DNA of 64,000 nucleotides from Hemileia vastatrix (Eukaryota; Basidiomycota; Pucciniomycetes; Pucciniales; Zaghouaniaceae): assembly GCA_030280995.1 (NCBI GenBank), contig JASXTE010000002.1, positions 7,237,183 to 7,301,182 of the forward strand, in the 5' to 3' direction. The stretch's first letter is position 1, and every line of letters begins with the position of its first letter. Shown here piece after piece: positions 11,544-24,772 of the stretch. Both the position numbers and the translations under genes were made by a program. The notes under the pieces are model-generated. The model saw only the letters and a program-made list of their open reading frames with translations. It made no database searches and had not been told where the DNA came from.

Positions 11544-13972
11544 ATGTCAAGTCTCAGATGTGTTGGACAGTTCTCAATAACAATCGATCAAATTTATATG
11601 AATTTAATTTCAAGATTTCAAAACTCACCGACCCCCACAATTTTACAGCGAGGCCATTTGAATGTTCATATTTTTGGACTATTTGAAGAAAGAAAACCAA
11701 CCCTTGTTGGTAATCTTTCTCAAGTGCAGAGTCAGCATATTGGACCACTATTGGGTGACATTGGCTCTGGATCTCACCATTTAAACCAAAGAAGTGCCTT
11801 GAATCCTATGAAGCCTTTCTATTTTCATGCTTACTTGGTTCCAGTTTTTGGTAATCAGTATCAAGTTTGGGGATGCCTCTTTTCTTCAAGTACACTAATC
11901 AGTCTTGCTAAAGAAGCATTTTCTTCTGCACAAATCGATTTATGTCCAATCCTGAACTACGACTCCACTATCTTTTTTAATATCCCGCATGTAATTTTTG
12001 AAGGCTCTTTCCAAATATCTCAGAGTACTCAAGATTGGAAAGCTGATCAACTTATCCGAGGAATCAAAACAGTTCTCAAAACACATCAACTTCAAGCAAT
12101 AAATTTTATGATTGACAATGAACGAATGTTAAAGGAAAAGTTGGATATCATGTGGAGGCACCAGGACAACCATTGGCTTAGAACTGGATTCGATGACTAT
12201 AAAGATCAGTTTCCTAACAATCAATTAACGCCTGAAGGAAACGGGTCAATACTTGCTGATGATATGGGTTTGGGAAAGACACTTTCAACTCTTTCTCTTA
12301 TAAGTGCAACTCAAGGTGAAGCAAGACAATTCCAGGTATCAGAAAATCAAGAAGGTATTAATCGGAGTTCAGCCACACTGATTATATGCCCCCTGGCAAC
12401 ACTATCGAATTGGATCAATGAAATAAGTGTGCACTTTGAAGATAATGTGCTTCCTTTCAAGGTTCTTTATGAGAAGGATTGTCAAAATACTAATGTCAAT
12501 GAGCTACAGGACACTGCTATTGTTTTAATGACCTATGAAATAGCTAGCCCAACGATGTCAAAAAATCAAAGCCAAAAAAAGATACCGGTGACTCAAATGC
12601 TCTTTTGGTATAGAGTTGTTTTAGATGAAGCTCAGTTAGTGCCCATTTCTATATCTAAAACTTAAAACTTAATTTTTATAATCAATTTTTATAAATATTC
12701 TTTTAGTTACATTAAAAATCCTTACTTGCAGAGGGCTCAAACAATATTTGACTTGGAATCCCAACACTGACTATGCTTGACTGGAACTCCACTTCAGAAC
12801 AGGCCCACTGACCTTCAAAGTCTCATATTTTTTCTTAGAATCGAAAAGTGGCAAGAAGACTGGTTATAGAAGAATTTCCTTTCTCCAGGTTTGAAAAAAG
12901 GAAAGGCTAATTCTATTAAATCAATCAATCACTTAATGAAAGTCATAAGCCTACGTAGATCAAAGGATGCAATTTTGTCTCTTCCAAAAAAGATTCAAAG
13001 GGGGATATCGGTTCAATTAGCAGATCCATGGAGGTCTAAACTTGATGTGCTTCAAGAAGGATTCACTGAGCGATATGGGCCCTCCAGAAGCACTGACTTC
13101 CCTTGGGAATCATCTGAGTTTCTAAGAGAGCTGATGATTTTAAGAAAATTCTGCAACCATCCAATCTACGAAAATCTGGATGAAACTCCAACTTTTGATT
13201 TCACCTGGCAGCATTCCGAAAAGATTTGTCATCTTATAGGCCACTTAAAAAACTTTTTGTCTGGTGAAAGGGATATAAATTTTCCAAAAGCTGTTATATT
13301 CTCCAACTTTGCAGACTTTTTGCAGATGTAAGTGATTCTATAATGAATTGTTTTACAAAATTGTGTTGGCTTATTAAAAACAATTTTCTAATATTTCAAA
13401 ATAGAATAAAAATGGCTTTAGATGACCACAATATTAGGTATACCCAGCTTACGGGTGAACTCAGCCGGACAAAGCGAGACAAAAATATGCATGAATTCCA
13501 TTTTAATAAAAATTGCCAAGTTTTGGTTGGAACAATTCAGGCTGCAGGAGTGGGTATAGATCTCAGGTGTGCTCAAAATGTATATATAATGGTGAGCTCA
13601 ATGTCTTTTATTTCATATTAAGAACAAAAATATTAAATTTTTTATACGTTCAATGTTGAAATAGGAGCCAAATTGGAATCCAGCAGTTGAGAAACAGGCT
13701 GTTGATCGGCTGTATAGAATGGGGCAGCAAAATGAAGTAAATGTTTTGAATTATTTTGTACAAGGAAGTATAGAATTCAGCATGTATAAGATTCAAAGGA
13801 AAAAAATGGAGCTAACAATGTAAGCCAAATTTCATTTCTATAAATTTTAATGATAATAGTAATCATTAAAATTATGTTTTTGTTTTCAAGGCTAAGTGTC
13901 CCAAACAGTGGAAATGAGGAGTATGAGTGTGCAAACCTATTATTAAGGGAGTTTGTCAATCACTCACATTAG
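11544..13972 (+). pseudogene. SNF2-family ATPase, Rad5/HLTF-like, nonsense-bearing
   Basis: Five exons are inferred: 11544-12634, 12707-13327, 13405-13591, 13665-13819, 13891-13972. Splicing the first intron restores DEAHYIKN from a DEA/H split codon, which supports the model. Motifs: ADDMGLGKT (Walker A, residues 238-246), TLIICPLATLSNW (Ia), LCLTGTPLQNR (III), LRKFCNHP, GTIQAAGVGIDL (V) and AVDRLYRMGQQNEV (VI). No RING finger is seen between the lobes. The family uses ATP to remodel chromatin or reverse forks in the nucleus. In-frame TGA (12768, before LCLTGTP) and TAG (12867) disrupt this copy; both are explicable as C-to-T. It converges on and overlaps gene B by 17 bp. Confidence 0.88.
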
Positions 13973-15076
13973 AGGAAGAAAGAATTTCAAGGAGAGCAGG
14001 TAAATTTATGGGATTTTGAGGATTTAAAAGTCTGAGTTGTTGAGGATTTAGAGATGCAAGATATAAGGGAGAATAACAGTCATTCGGAAAACCCCGGGGG
14101 ACATGAGAAGTATTAAGGTTAGGGGATAATGTTGAAACCAAACTGATTCTTTTGTACAAGGCCAAGTCCTTTAGCACACTGGCAGAGTAGGTTGAATTAT
14201 CTCGAATATCAAAGTGTTGTTGGTCAAGATATTGTGCAACTTTAGAAAAATCTTCAGACCACCATTGCATTAAGATACGTCTTAACGATCCATCATTATC
14301 AATTTCGGTGTCTGAACAACACTTTATGTTTGTGAAAAGGTTGTGATAAGTTTCACAATGTGGAAGTTGTTTAAGAAGTTTAGTTTGGTTAACTGAATTC
14401 TAAGAATATTTGTTATTTGAAATAAAGGTCATAAATAAAAACGGTTGAAAAAAAAGGGATTTTCATACTTTTTTTTTATTCTATATTTATGCTTTCTCAC
14501 TTTGATTATTTCTTGAGAGCTATGAGAATCCTTCCCAAGTCTTAATCTATCAGCATGACCTAAAAACCAACGGTGAAGAACTCCTATTTGATTTGAGAAG
14601 CTAATTTGAGTTGAGTCAATTGGATATGCAATCAAATTATTGGTTTTTAAGGCATTGTCCCAGTGTTTAATGAGAATATTTGCCAAGACCTGGTTCCATT
14701 TGTCAAACCAATCTAGGTTCCAAGCGAAAGTTGATCCTGGGAAACCACACATGCGAAGGTGCTCAATAAAAGATTCACGGAAAATTGGTGGAAACTTTTC
14801 TGAAACCGCTGAATTTGATTCTGGATGAGGTAGTTCAAAGGCAATGTTGCAAGAATTCATGTCGAATGATGAAAATCTGTCTAATTGCTCTTCAGTAGGG
14901 TTTTGTTTCCATCCATTTGATTCTGGTGACATATCCAAAAGTGAACGACAAAAATTGTGTATAGATCTACAAAAGTGAGAATTGAATGGAGGCAAAGTCT
15001 CATTAAAAATTCTATTAAGTGTTCTTGTGTTTGTGGGCAGGTTTCCATGAGGAAAGTAAGAGCTACTAGGGTTCAT
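13956..15076 (-). CDS. Uncharacterised element protein B (paralogue of D)
   Basis: Two exons fit well: 15076-14501 and 14399-13956, joined by a GTGAGA...TTAG intron, giving about 339 residues with no internal stop. I do not recognise the family. It shares with gene D (19957-21604) a central segment around WNQV with an aromatic-rich stretch, and a C-terminal block here reading VPRGFPNDCYSPLYLASL (in D: VPKYLPKNCYSATFLQGL). The two are therefore paralogues or old relatives. No signal peptide or membrane segment is seen. Conservation of two copies in one transposon suggests a role in transposition, for example as a DNA-binding partner; that is a guess. Confidence 0.65.
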
Positions 15077-16151
15077 AAATAATTAGATTAAGAAAGTGTT
15101 AAATTAAATTAAACAAAGAGGAAGGATAAATTGTTGAGCTCCAAAACTTTATGTTCAAAGTTGATTTAAGGAGAAATATCACAAAAATTAAGAATAAGAA
15201 ATATTTCGACTTTATGGAATTATAATATGCATAAATTATATTTTTATATGCAACTTGAACTCAAAAGGAATGGTATAAAATAAAGAGAATGATTATGTGA
15301 TAAAAGCAGACTCATTTAAGAAACGGATTTTTTTTTCTTTTCAAAAAATTCTTCCACAAAAATAATTTGTTAAATGTGAGGCTATGTTCATTTTTTGATT
15401 ACCAAAAAATTATTTTTGGTCCAATATGATAGTAATACATATTCTTTTGAGTAATTTTTTTCAACCTGAATAAATAGACTAGAGTGTCACTTCATCACAT
15501 TTATGTATGAAAAGTTATACAAGGTTTCAGCTTTTATGTAATTCTTTAAGGTTTACACTTTTGTAGCATCTATTATTTGAGTATTTTTGATTTTTTCTTT
15601 ATAGAAAATTCTACCTAGTACAGACCAATTTTCAAATTGAAAGAAATATGTTTGTGATTGTTTTTTACAAAATATTAAACTTATTTTTGGGTTTAACTTT
15701 GATTTTTGGGGTAATTTTTTAAACAATTATGTTAAAAATATGGATTACTTTTCTTATAGTCCATAACTAAGAATTTTTATCAAAATAAAATAATTATAGG
15801 GTAGTTAGATATAACTCAGAAGGCATTTGATAGAAAAATAATTAAGATGCTTGTGCGTACAACAGAATTTTTTCTATGATAGAAAATATTCTGATAAACA
15901 TGCATGCATTGTTGTACAAATGCAGAGAGTATACAGAATACAAATAAAGTAGACTGCATAACTTTAAATTAATATATAATTTATCCGATTAAAAATTAAA
16001 CATTTAAACTTAAATAATTTCAACACATATTCCATCATATTCTTTTGATAAAAAAATGTAGCTTATATTAGCTAGTGCCTTTCAAAAAAAGGAATACCTT
16101 CAATCGGTAACTTCGAATAGCTAACTTATTCCTACAATTATCACAATTTCA
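15077..16151. other. AT-rich spacer between divergent genes
   Basis: No coding signal is seen. It separates the 5' ends of gene B (minus) and the transposase gene (plus), so it probably holds both promoters. No clear element or tRNA is seen. Confidence 0.5.
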
Positions 16152-19100
16152 ATGCCTCCATTTTTTCATGTATGTCAATGTCAAGATCTTGGATGTGTCA
16201 ATAGAAAGTATCAAACTTCTTCTGGGTCCTTTGAAGTTGGTATGGCTTTCAAAAGCTCTAATTCTTATGCAAAACATCAAGAGGAAAGAAATAGGAAGGC
16301 CCAGATGGTTATTTCTTCCAACAATCCACTTAACATTGGAAGTTCCCGCTCCACAGAAACAGTAAGCTGTATATCTATAGTTCAATGTGAGAATTAAAGT
16401 CTTTATGATGTTTCAATGATTTATTACATAGGGGCAGTTGCTATTGGGGGCAGAAGTATCTTCAACAGTCTCTAGAAACTCAAATCTTGGGGAACGGTAT
16501 AGCCAAATAATTATGTGGCAGGCAGCAAATCTTTCTCTGATTCATCATTTGAGCAAAGAAGGTTGTACTCAATTTTTGGATGAAGAAATTAAGAAGCTCA
16601 AACTTCTAGGTGATAGTGGAATACTGAATTCTGATAGCATTGTCCGCCTGGTCCCACGCTCGATAGATACAGTTTTTAGTCGATTAAAGCTCAATCAATC
16701 ATTTTTCACTAAAACATGCTGTCCTAAATGCTTTGCTCTTTATGAGTATAACTCTGAATCTCAACCATCTATACTATGTTGCAATCAACTGTTTCTTTCA
16801 TCATCAAAGCGCTATTTAAAAATGTTTGGAGCAGGACAAATTGCAGTTAAATGTGATGAAAGGCTGTATTTGATGGAGGAACATCAAGAACATGTAAAAT
16901 ACTTATCTCTTAAAACATTTCATCACCATTCTTTTATCGACTGGCTTAAGGAAAAGATCAAACTGTTCAAATTTGAGCTTCTGATTGAGAAGAAAGCCCC
17001 TGTGGCAGAACGTGTAGAGTGTGATTTGATGAAGGATGTTTGTGATGGTTCAATTTGGAAAAACTTTCCCATAACCACTCCATCTCTGGATAGCAATGAT
17101 GATGAATATACGATAACTTCAGGCAACTTAATGTTTACTTTATATGTCGACTGGTTTAGGCCTGGTGGCAATAGGATTGGAGGTCATCAGAAGTCTGTAG
17201 GCAATATTATGATGGTGTGTATGAACCTACCTCAAGAAGATAGATACAAAATGGAAAATCTTTTTTTGTATTCTATTATACCCGCACCAACAGAACCCAC
17301 AAGTGAACAGCTTAATCACCTTCTAAAACCACTGGTTAATGATCTACAAACTCTATGGGATGGTATATTGATTGAAAAGACACATCTTTATCCACGAGGC
17401 CGGAAATTAAGAGTTGCATTGTTCTCTTTGATAGGTGACATTCCTGCAATATGAAAATTGGCTGGCTTTTCGAGTCACTCTGCAAAAATGTTCTGCTCTT
17501 TCTGTAATATCTCTAAAGATGAAATTAGTGAAAAGAATGTGGGAAATTTTTCATTACGGAATCATGAGGATCATATGTGCTGGGCAACAAAGTGGAAAAA
17601 TTCTAAGTCACATTGGGAGCATGTATCAATTGTTCAAAATCATGGGGTACGATGGAGTGAGCTGAATAACCTTGAATATTGGCGTCCAACTGAATATTGC
17701 TCAATTGATGTTATGCATTCACATATGCTTGGCAACCTAAAAGATCACAGTCTAAGCTATTTTCAAATCCAAAATGCAGCAAAAGATCTAGAAAGAAAGC
17801 TGGAAAAGGATAAAAATTGGCATGTAAGAGAAGAAGATGATGATTTCTTTTCTGATACTTCACTGCACAAACATTCAAAAAAACGTCAAAATAGCTTAAG
17901 CACCACGAATAATGATGATGATGATACAGGACACACGAGACAGCACAAGCAGCAAAGACGTACGAGTTAAAGACAGTCATCAAGTCATCATGGACTAGAT
18001 AATGAAGGATTGGGAACAAATCGATCAAGAAGCCAGAGTAGGTCATCCAGCTCCAAATTTATTCCTCCATATAGCGATGTGGCCTCAATACAGTCTCACA
18101 GCAGTGACAGTAGGAATTCATTGTATAACTTAAGGCAAAGAAGCATTAGCATATCACAGAGTGAAGGATCTCACTCATCAAATGAGACAGCTAGAGATGA
18201 AGAAAATAAAAGGAAAGGTAAGGAGAAAGAAAATGAAGGTAGTAGTAATCCACGAATCACAGCAGCAGAGCTACAGGTTGTATGGAAGATGATTGATCAA
18301 GTAAGAAGACCTTCCTGGCTAACACAAGTTCCAAAATCAGTAGGATCTAAAAAGGCAGGATCCCTCAAGGCAGCAGAATGGCACATGCTGTATACTCTCT
18401 ACTTCCCTTTGTCACTTATACCCCTTTGGTTTGAAAAATTTAAAGAATCTGAATCTTCAGCTTCCTCAGCTGATAAACCAAGAGAATATTATCTTCTCAA
18501 GTCACTTGTAACATTATGCTCGATCACCAATTTTTTGACATTAAAAAATATACAGACTAATGAGCTTAAAGATCTAGATCAATTTCTGTTAGAGTATCGT
18601 GAGTGCCTTGAAGAGGGTTGGAAGAATATTAATGCAAAGCCAAATCTGCATATCACTCAACATTATCCTGAAATGATAAAGCGTCTTGGTCCACCATCAG
18701 GTACAGCTACTTGGTCTGGAGAGCGGGTGAATCATATATTATCTGAAATTCCAAACAATCACCATCCACGTATGTAATGTTTGTAAGCAATGATTTAAAA
18801 ACTCAGCTGTGCTAATTTATTAATATTTACCACAGGAGAGATACGGCTAACAATGCTCAAACATTGGTATCGGAAGTCTAGGGTATTAGATCTTGGTGAA
18901 GCTGAAGATAATGATCAATGTGAGACTAAAAAAATCCATATTGATCTCGATAAACAAAACAAATGGATCCATCTAAGTATGGCATTATTTACTAAATGGG
19001 TAAGGGCACGAATGGGAAAAGAAACTTCAAGACGGGCTTTGACACCATCGGAGAAAAGTGGGGATCGGGTAGTTGAAAATGTAGCAAGCATATTGATACA

Positions 19101-19530
19101 TGGAAAGAGGTTTACTAGTTACCATCGACACATTGCTAATTCAACAATTGAATTCTACTATGGAAAAGATAGCCAGTTTGGGCAAATTGATGATCTTTTC
19201 AGATCAAAGGAAGAGATTGATCAAATATATTTAATAGTAAGTCCTTTCAAAGAGCTCCGTCCAGAAGAAACATCAAAGGATCCATATGAGCTTTTCCCAC
19301 AAGTGCATTGTCGGTTAGTAAGAGTAGCCAAAGCAACTCAAATTGTGATTAAGAAAGATGCAATAATTGGACATGCAGCTACTGTCGAGCACAAAAAAGG
19401 AATGTTTGGAATCAAAGACGAGGTTGTCACTACCATTGGACTGCAGACAGTAGTGAGTGAAAAAATTAATCAAATTTATTTTCTGTTGACTAACATCTTT
19501 GTGTTAATTTGGGATTCGGGAAATTTGTAG
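16152..19530 (+). pseudogene. Tnp2-family (CACTA-type) transposase, nonsense-bearing
   Basis: Three exons are inferred: 16152-16361, 16432-18769 and 18836-19530. The N-terminus has Cys-x-Cys-x4-Cys (HVCQCQDLGC) and a zinc-like CCPKC...LCCNQ. The core has LYVDWFRPGGN, VGNIMMVCMNLP, SIIPAPTEPTSEQ, AGFSSHSAKMFCSFC and SIDVMHSHMLGNL. These are hallmarks of the basidiomycete Tnp2-like transposases as I recall them. The last exon has the usual Y-H-x-HIANSTIEFYYG and PYELFPQVHCRLV pattern. A hydrophilic insert (17840-18250) rich in D, K and S splits the two. TGA at 17452 (where the family has Arg) and TAA at 17968 interrupt the frame. It would cut and join the element ends in the nucleus. Confidence 0.88.
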
Positions 19531-19956
19531 GATTGGTGATATTTGTAAATGGTGAAAGAAATAACTCAATGCTCGATTAAAAAATGCAATGCATCCAACT
19601 TACCTTATCATAAATCAGTGAACAATTACTTTCATTGCTTTTATTGCGAGAGAACCCATGCTTTCAATGAGTCATTTTTATCTTAAATGTAAGAATGAAA
19701 GAAATAAAATCATGATAATGAGAAATATGATAAAATTTTTACTTAATGAATGATCTTCTTGCTCATTCATCTACTATAAATAGTTTGACCTTCCAACTTT
19801 AGCTGATAGCTATATATTATTCACTTTATTTTTCGACAAGAGAACATAAACGTTTACAAGACTATATACATAGTATCTTTTTTTACTTTAGCTTTGATAG
19901 GTATAAATTTTAACAACTGATTATTTTTATTTTATTTTATTTTATTACAGTTCATT
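19531..19956. other. Spacer, likely promoter of gene D
   Basis: AT-rich with no coding frame. It ends in a TTTTATTTTATTTTATTACAG run just before the ATG at 19957, so a 5' UTR intron is possible. Confidence 0.4.
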
Positions 19957-21604
19957 ATGGATGATAATTTTGAAGGGATGTCTGTTGACCCAACTGATTC
20001 TGATTGTTTTCCGCCTCAACATACTAATACTGGAAATACTCCTCCACCACCCTCTGCTGATCCACCTCCAGATGCATCTCAATCTGTACCACCTAATCCC
20101 AATCCAGGCCAAGAGTCTCATTCAGAACCGAGAAATTTTAATCCCAATCATCCTTCTGCTTCTGAAAGTGCTGATCAGCTAGGAAGAGATTGGGCTAGTG
20201 AAGTATTGAGGGAATTTTTCGGAGACCAATCATCATCTGCTCAGCCTAACCAAGGAGCAAGCACAAGTGGAGCAGGTAAGTCAAATTTGTAGTGTATTCT
20301 TTTATTGAAAAATAACCAATTTAATTAACTTATTTGAATTGTTAGTGAATCCCTCAATCATTATGGGTATCAGTGATTACCACAGACTCAATTCAGAAGA
20401 GTCTCATGAGCGAGAACGGGGGTTAAGGGCTGTAAGAGGCTTAGTTAGAAGGAATGATGTTCCCAGGAGCTCGGACAGTCTAAATAGAAATATTTACCAC
20501 TTTCTGAAGTATTGTCTTGGGGGACCAACACAAATATCAAAATATCCTGCGAGCCCAACACCTTTGGAGATTGAAAATTGGAAAGATTGGAGCCAATTCA
20601 AACTAAAAACCATTCAAACTGTCCTAACCCAAGTCCAATCTTCTAACCGTGCCAATTCTGCAGCTGATCAACAATTTCTGATAACCAATTCTATAGCCTT
20701 CTTGCGATCCAAAATTTGACTACCCGAATTTTTTCCAGCACCTGAGCCTCGAGGACTAAAAGGAGGAGCACCAATCCCACTTTCTGTCAAAAGAAACTTA
20801 GAGCGTGAATTGCAAGAAAAAGGTTTTCGGAAATTCGCGTTTGATTGGACTTGCCGTGATTTTTCAGAATCAACTTGGAATCAAGTCATGGGAATCATAG
20901 TATGCGACCACTGTACCAGATGGCTCACCACCTTGAATACAATCGATCAGTCAAAGCTTCAGTTCACTCAATGTGTTATTGAGAAATGGGTAGTTAATAA
21001 GGGGAAGGAGATGATAAGGTTGTTTGGGCAAGAAGAGGAAAGGGTAGCAAGAGAAAATATTGAAAAGAGGGCAAGGGCACAAGTAAAACGTTATCGCACC
21101 AAGGTAAGTTTTTTGTTTTACTTTGCTTTTTGTTATTATGAAGCTGATTTAGTTGAAATTCAGATTGCTAGTGCACGCTACAAGTTAGCAAGAGATCTCT
21201 GCAGTGATGTGCCAGGTTTTGTTGTGCTTTTTCATGATACTAGGTGCATCTCTGATATCGAGGAAGGCCCAGCACCAGCCCCAACTGCACCTATCCGAGC
21301 TATTCCTGGATGGCGAAATCCTGAACTCAATGATTTGTTTAAAAAAATGGATAAGATGACAAAGGACTTAGCCCATACACCAGCTCAAAAAAAATTAGCA
21401 TTAAAAACATATTCACGGTCATCAGAAAGGACAGTTGCACAAAATGGTATATTCAATGTTCCCAAATACCTCCCCAAGAATTGCTATTCAGCAACATTTT
21501 TGCAAGGATTATCTGTGAATGAATGTGAGTCACTTGGGGTTGGAGCTGATATTGATCTGGTAAAGATTCGGGAATCAATTAATAGAGCATCAACATCATC
21601 ATAA
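19957..21604 (+). pseudogene. Uncharacterised element protein D (paralogue of B)
   Basis: Exons fit at 19957-20275, 20346-21101 and 21164-21604. The last intron is 62 bp by this splice, and its sequence is open in the same frame, so retention is possible. The N-terminal 100 residues are Pro/Ser-rich and look disordered. The middle has RNIYHFLKYCLGGP and FAFDWTCRDFSESTWNQV; the C-terminus has VPKYLPKNCYSATFLQGL. All three regions have counterparts in gene B. A single TGA (20717, SKI[stop]LPEFF) breaks an otherwise open frame and is explicable as CGA to TGA. Function is unknown; its position next to the transposase suggests a transposition partner. Confidence 0.65.
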
Positions 21605-21814
21605 CTTAGGTATAACGGTGATCTTCTGTGTAATATAGCTATCTTATATTGAATTTTATGTATTCTGTTTTTTTTCAAAGCAGCTTGGTAAATGTTATAA
21701 AGTGATATTGAGAGAGAGTAACATTTTATTTAAGAAAAACAAATAATGTATGAGATATAAAAATGTATTTTCAACAAATTGATGGTCCATACCTCTTTAT
21801 GTCACATTTATGTA
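21605..21814. other. 3' flank of gene D
   Basis: AT-rich, with no further gene seen before the palindrome array. Confidence 0.4.
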
Positions 21815-23760
21815 TCCATATTAATTTCAATCGAATTTAATGTTGACCAATACATAGTGAATGCACGCTATGCCACTTATACTTGCCAGGCATTGCTACC
21901 ATTAAATATGCCAGTATCAAAAATTAATTTTGATCGAAATTAATGAGCATGATAATCATGAATTTCTGGAGTCAACTGCTTATTTTTATGCATGGTGCCT
22001 TGCCAACATTAATTTCGATCGAAATTACTTTTGATACTGGCATATTGCATGGTGTCTATTCCTGGAAAGTGTAAGTGGCATAGTGTGTATTCATTACGTA
22101 TTGGTCAACATTAATTTCAATAGAATTTAATATTGACATTTTCATACTGAACCCAAACCAGCAAACGACCCAAAAAATTCTTCATAAAACTGCTCATTAA
22201 TTTTGATCGAAATTAGTGAGCACCATATACATATTGAATGGTAGTTATATCTGGTGTGTGTAAGTTGTAAAGCTTGTGTTCAATGTTTATTGGTCAACAT
22301 TAATTTTGATTGAAATTAATATTAATGTGTAAATGATAATTAGATGCTCAATATGCATTGTAATGTGTTTACTTAACAATAGAGTGCTCTACTTTTCATC
22401 TTACATAAAAATGCTTGGTAGCATGTCAAATTCAATTTTTATTAAAATTAATGTTGACATGTTACCATGCATAACAGTAAGCAACTGACTGAATAAATTG
22501 ATGATAATCATGAACCTTAATTTCGATCGAAATTAATGTTGCCAAGTGCAGATTGAAAAAAAGCTATGCCACTTACACTAGCCAGGCATATTTACTATTT
22601 ATTATGTATTGGTCAACATTAATTTTTATAGAAATTAATATGGATATGTAAATTTTATATTTACCCTCAACATGTATAGTAAATTTCAATACTTAAAAAT
22701 ACTTGCCGTCCTTTACATGTCATGCAAAAAAGCATTATATCATTTCAACATTAATTTTGGAATGCCATTATGCATTGAAACAACTAACTGACTGAAAAAG
22801 TTCATGATCAAAATGCTCATTAATTTTGATCAAAATTAATGTTGACCAATACATATTGAATATAAGTAATCTTCACTTACTCAGACCAGATATAACTACC
22901 ATTCAATATGTATATGGTCAGCCTTAATTTTGATCTGAATTAATGGGAAGTTTTATGAAGAATCTTCTGGGTTGTTTTCTGGCTTGGGTTCAATATGCAA
23001 ATGTCAACATTAAATTCGATCGAAATTAATGTTGACCAATACATAATGAATACACACTATGCCACTTACACTTTCCAGGCATATATACATGCAATATGCC
23101 AGTATCAAAAGTAATTTAGATCGAAATTAATGTTGGCAAGGCACCATGCATAAAAATAAGCAGTTGACTCCAGAAATTCATGATTATCATGCTCATTAAT
23201 TTCGATCGAAATTAATTTTTGATACTGGCATATTTAATGGTAGCTATGCCTGGCAAGTGTAAGTGGCATAGCATGTATTCATTATGTATTAGTCAACATT
23301 AATTTCGATTGAAATTAATATGGACATGGACTATGCATAAAATTCCTATAAGTATAGGTAAGCTAAGCAGTTAGATAAACTGGTTTGATCAAGTACACCA
23401 TATAAAAATTGATGTTTTAATGCCTTGGTTAATTTCGATAAAAATTAATTTTAAGCCATGCATGTTGAATTTTATCTATGTCTGTGTAGTCCATGTGAAA
23501 TGGCTTGTATTCAATATGCAGGGGTCTATATTAATTTCGATCGAAATTATGAGGTTCATTGCCTCATAAATTTGATGGTTTCTGTCAGTGTTTCATGCAT
23601 GGTGCCATCTGATACTTGTTGATTCCTATCAAAATTAATTTCAACACCAATATATTGAATACAAACCATGGCACTTACAGTACTTGGTCATAGCTAAAAT
23701 TCAATATGCTAGTCTCAAAATTAATTTTGATAGAAATTAATCAGGATCCATGAAGTTTAT
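21815..23760. repeat. Array of about 20 palindromes, TTAATTTCGATCGAAATTAA type
   Basis: The near-perfect palindrome TTAATTTCGATCGAAATTAA or variants (TTTTGATCAAAA, TTTCGATTGAAA) recurs roughly every 80-130 bp, for example near 21821, 21932, 22011, 22198, 22521, 22822, 23009, 23194, 23298, 23531 and 23721. The spacers are also shared (ACCAATACAT.., GCCACTTACACT.., TTGATACTGGCATAT). They are inverted about a centre near 22580, so the left half (21835-22330) is an imperfect inverted copy of the right half (22830-23320). It lies between genes D and E. Confidence 0.9.
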
Positions 23761-24772
23761 CAATAAGTATGAGTTAAGTTTCAAGTCATATGTTTCATCA
23801 TTTTCTTGCACCCATTTCTAGGTTATCTCAACAATTTTTTTCAAGTTTTATTATATTAATCAAAACTGTGGTAAGTTGTGAAAAATTAGCTAATCCAAAT
23901 CTCAAATTGAATATTAATATTTTAATAATTTTGAATGTTGCTTAAGGTATTTCATTGGGTGATTCATAATAATATTTTATCAACTTAGTAGTCCTATAAC
24001 TTTTGAAAAGTAACAATTTTGGTATAGTTAGGGACAACAATGCAATATCTTGTGCAGACTAAGATATATTGCAAAATAAAACTATTCAATTTTTTTTTCC
24101 CTTAGTTGTATCCAAGTTTATCAAAGGTTTGGTCACGGTGCCCACACCCTAGCCTGACACTCCTCCTGTCACTTAAAAAACAAATTCTTATCTTAAATTC
24201 TAATGTTACCAATTTTATATTTATAATTCATTTCTTGTTTGATGAGGCATATCAGTATATATGTGAATCTCGCATTGTCATCTGAAATTAAATTTAACAA
24301 ATATTCATAAAGGATTATCCTTTTTTTCATATAATATACTAATTAAGTGTATCTCCATTGTTTAGGAGTAAATTCTAATTTAAAAAATTTTGTATTTACC
24401 CGTGGCAATTTGAATATGGGATATAAATTTGTTATTATTTGTTTTTCACACTAAAAGTCCCCAAAGAATTACTAGTATTTTCTGTTAGCTACATCAAATT
24501 TCGCTTCAATATAAACAGATTGTGATTTAGCATGTTACTCAGTTTACCCCACTATGAATAATACATGTTAAAAAAAGCTCAAATAATATAAAATCCCCCT
24601 CTTTATGTTTTCTGTTTCTTTAATCCTCACTTTAATTTTAATCTTATTCAATTTTTTATCCTATTAAAATATCAACTTCAATTTTCTAGAATAGAGTTTC
24701 TTATAATTATTCATCATATTACATCATAATTTTTTGATATCGAATACTTTTTTTTAATATTCATTAATCAAT
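23761..24772. other. AT-rich spacer
   Basis: No gene or repeat is recognised. It leads up to the ATG of gene E at 24773. Confidence 0.4.

Noticed and set aside
16152..19530. Assignment as a KDZ transposase because of the TET/JBP link
   Set aside because: YVDWF..GN, the CLNLP-like stretch and the AGF-type CxxC segment match the Tnp2-like family, and the ends are CAC-type with a 3-bp duplication.
21815..23760. CRISPR-like array
   Set aside because: Repeats are palindromic and degenerate, spacers are themselves repeated, and the context is eukaryotic.
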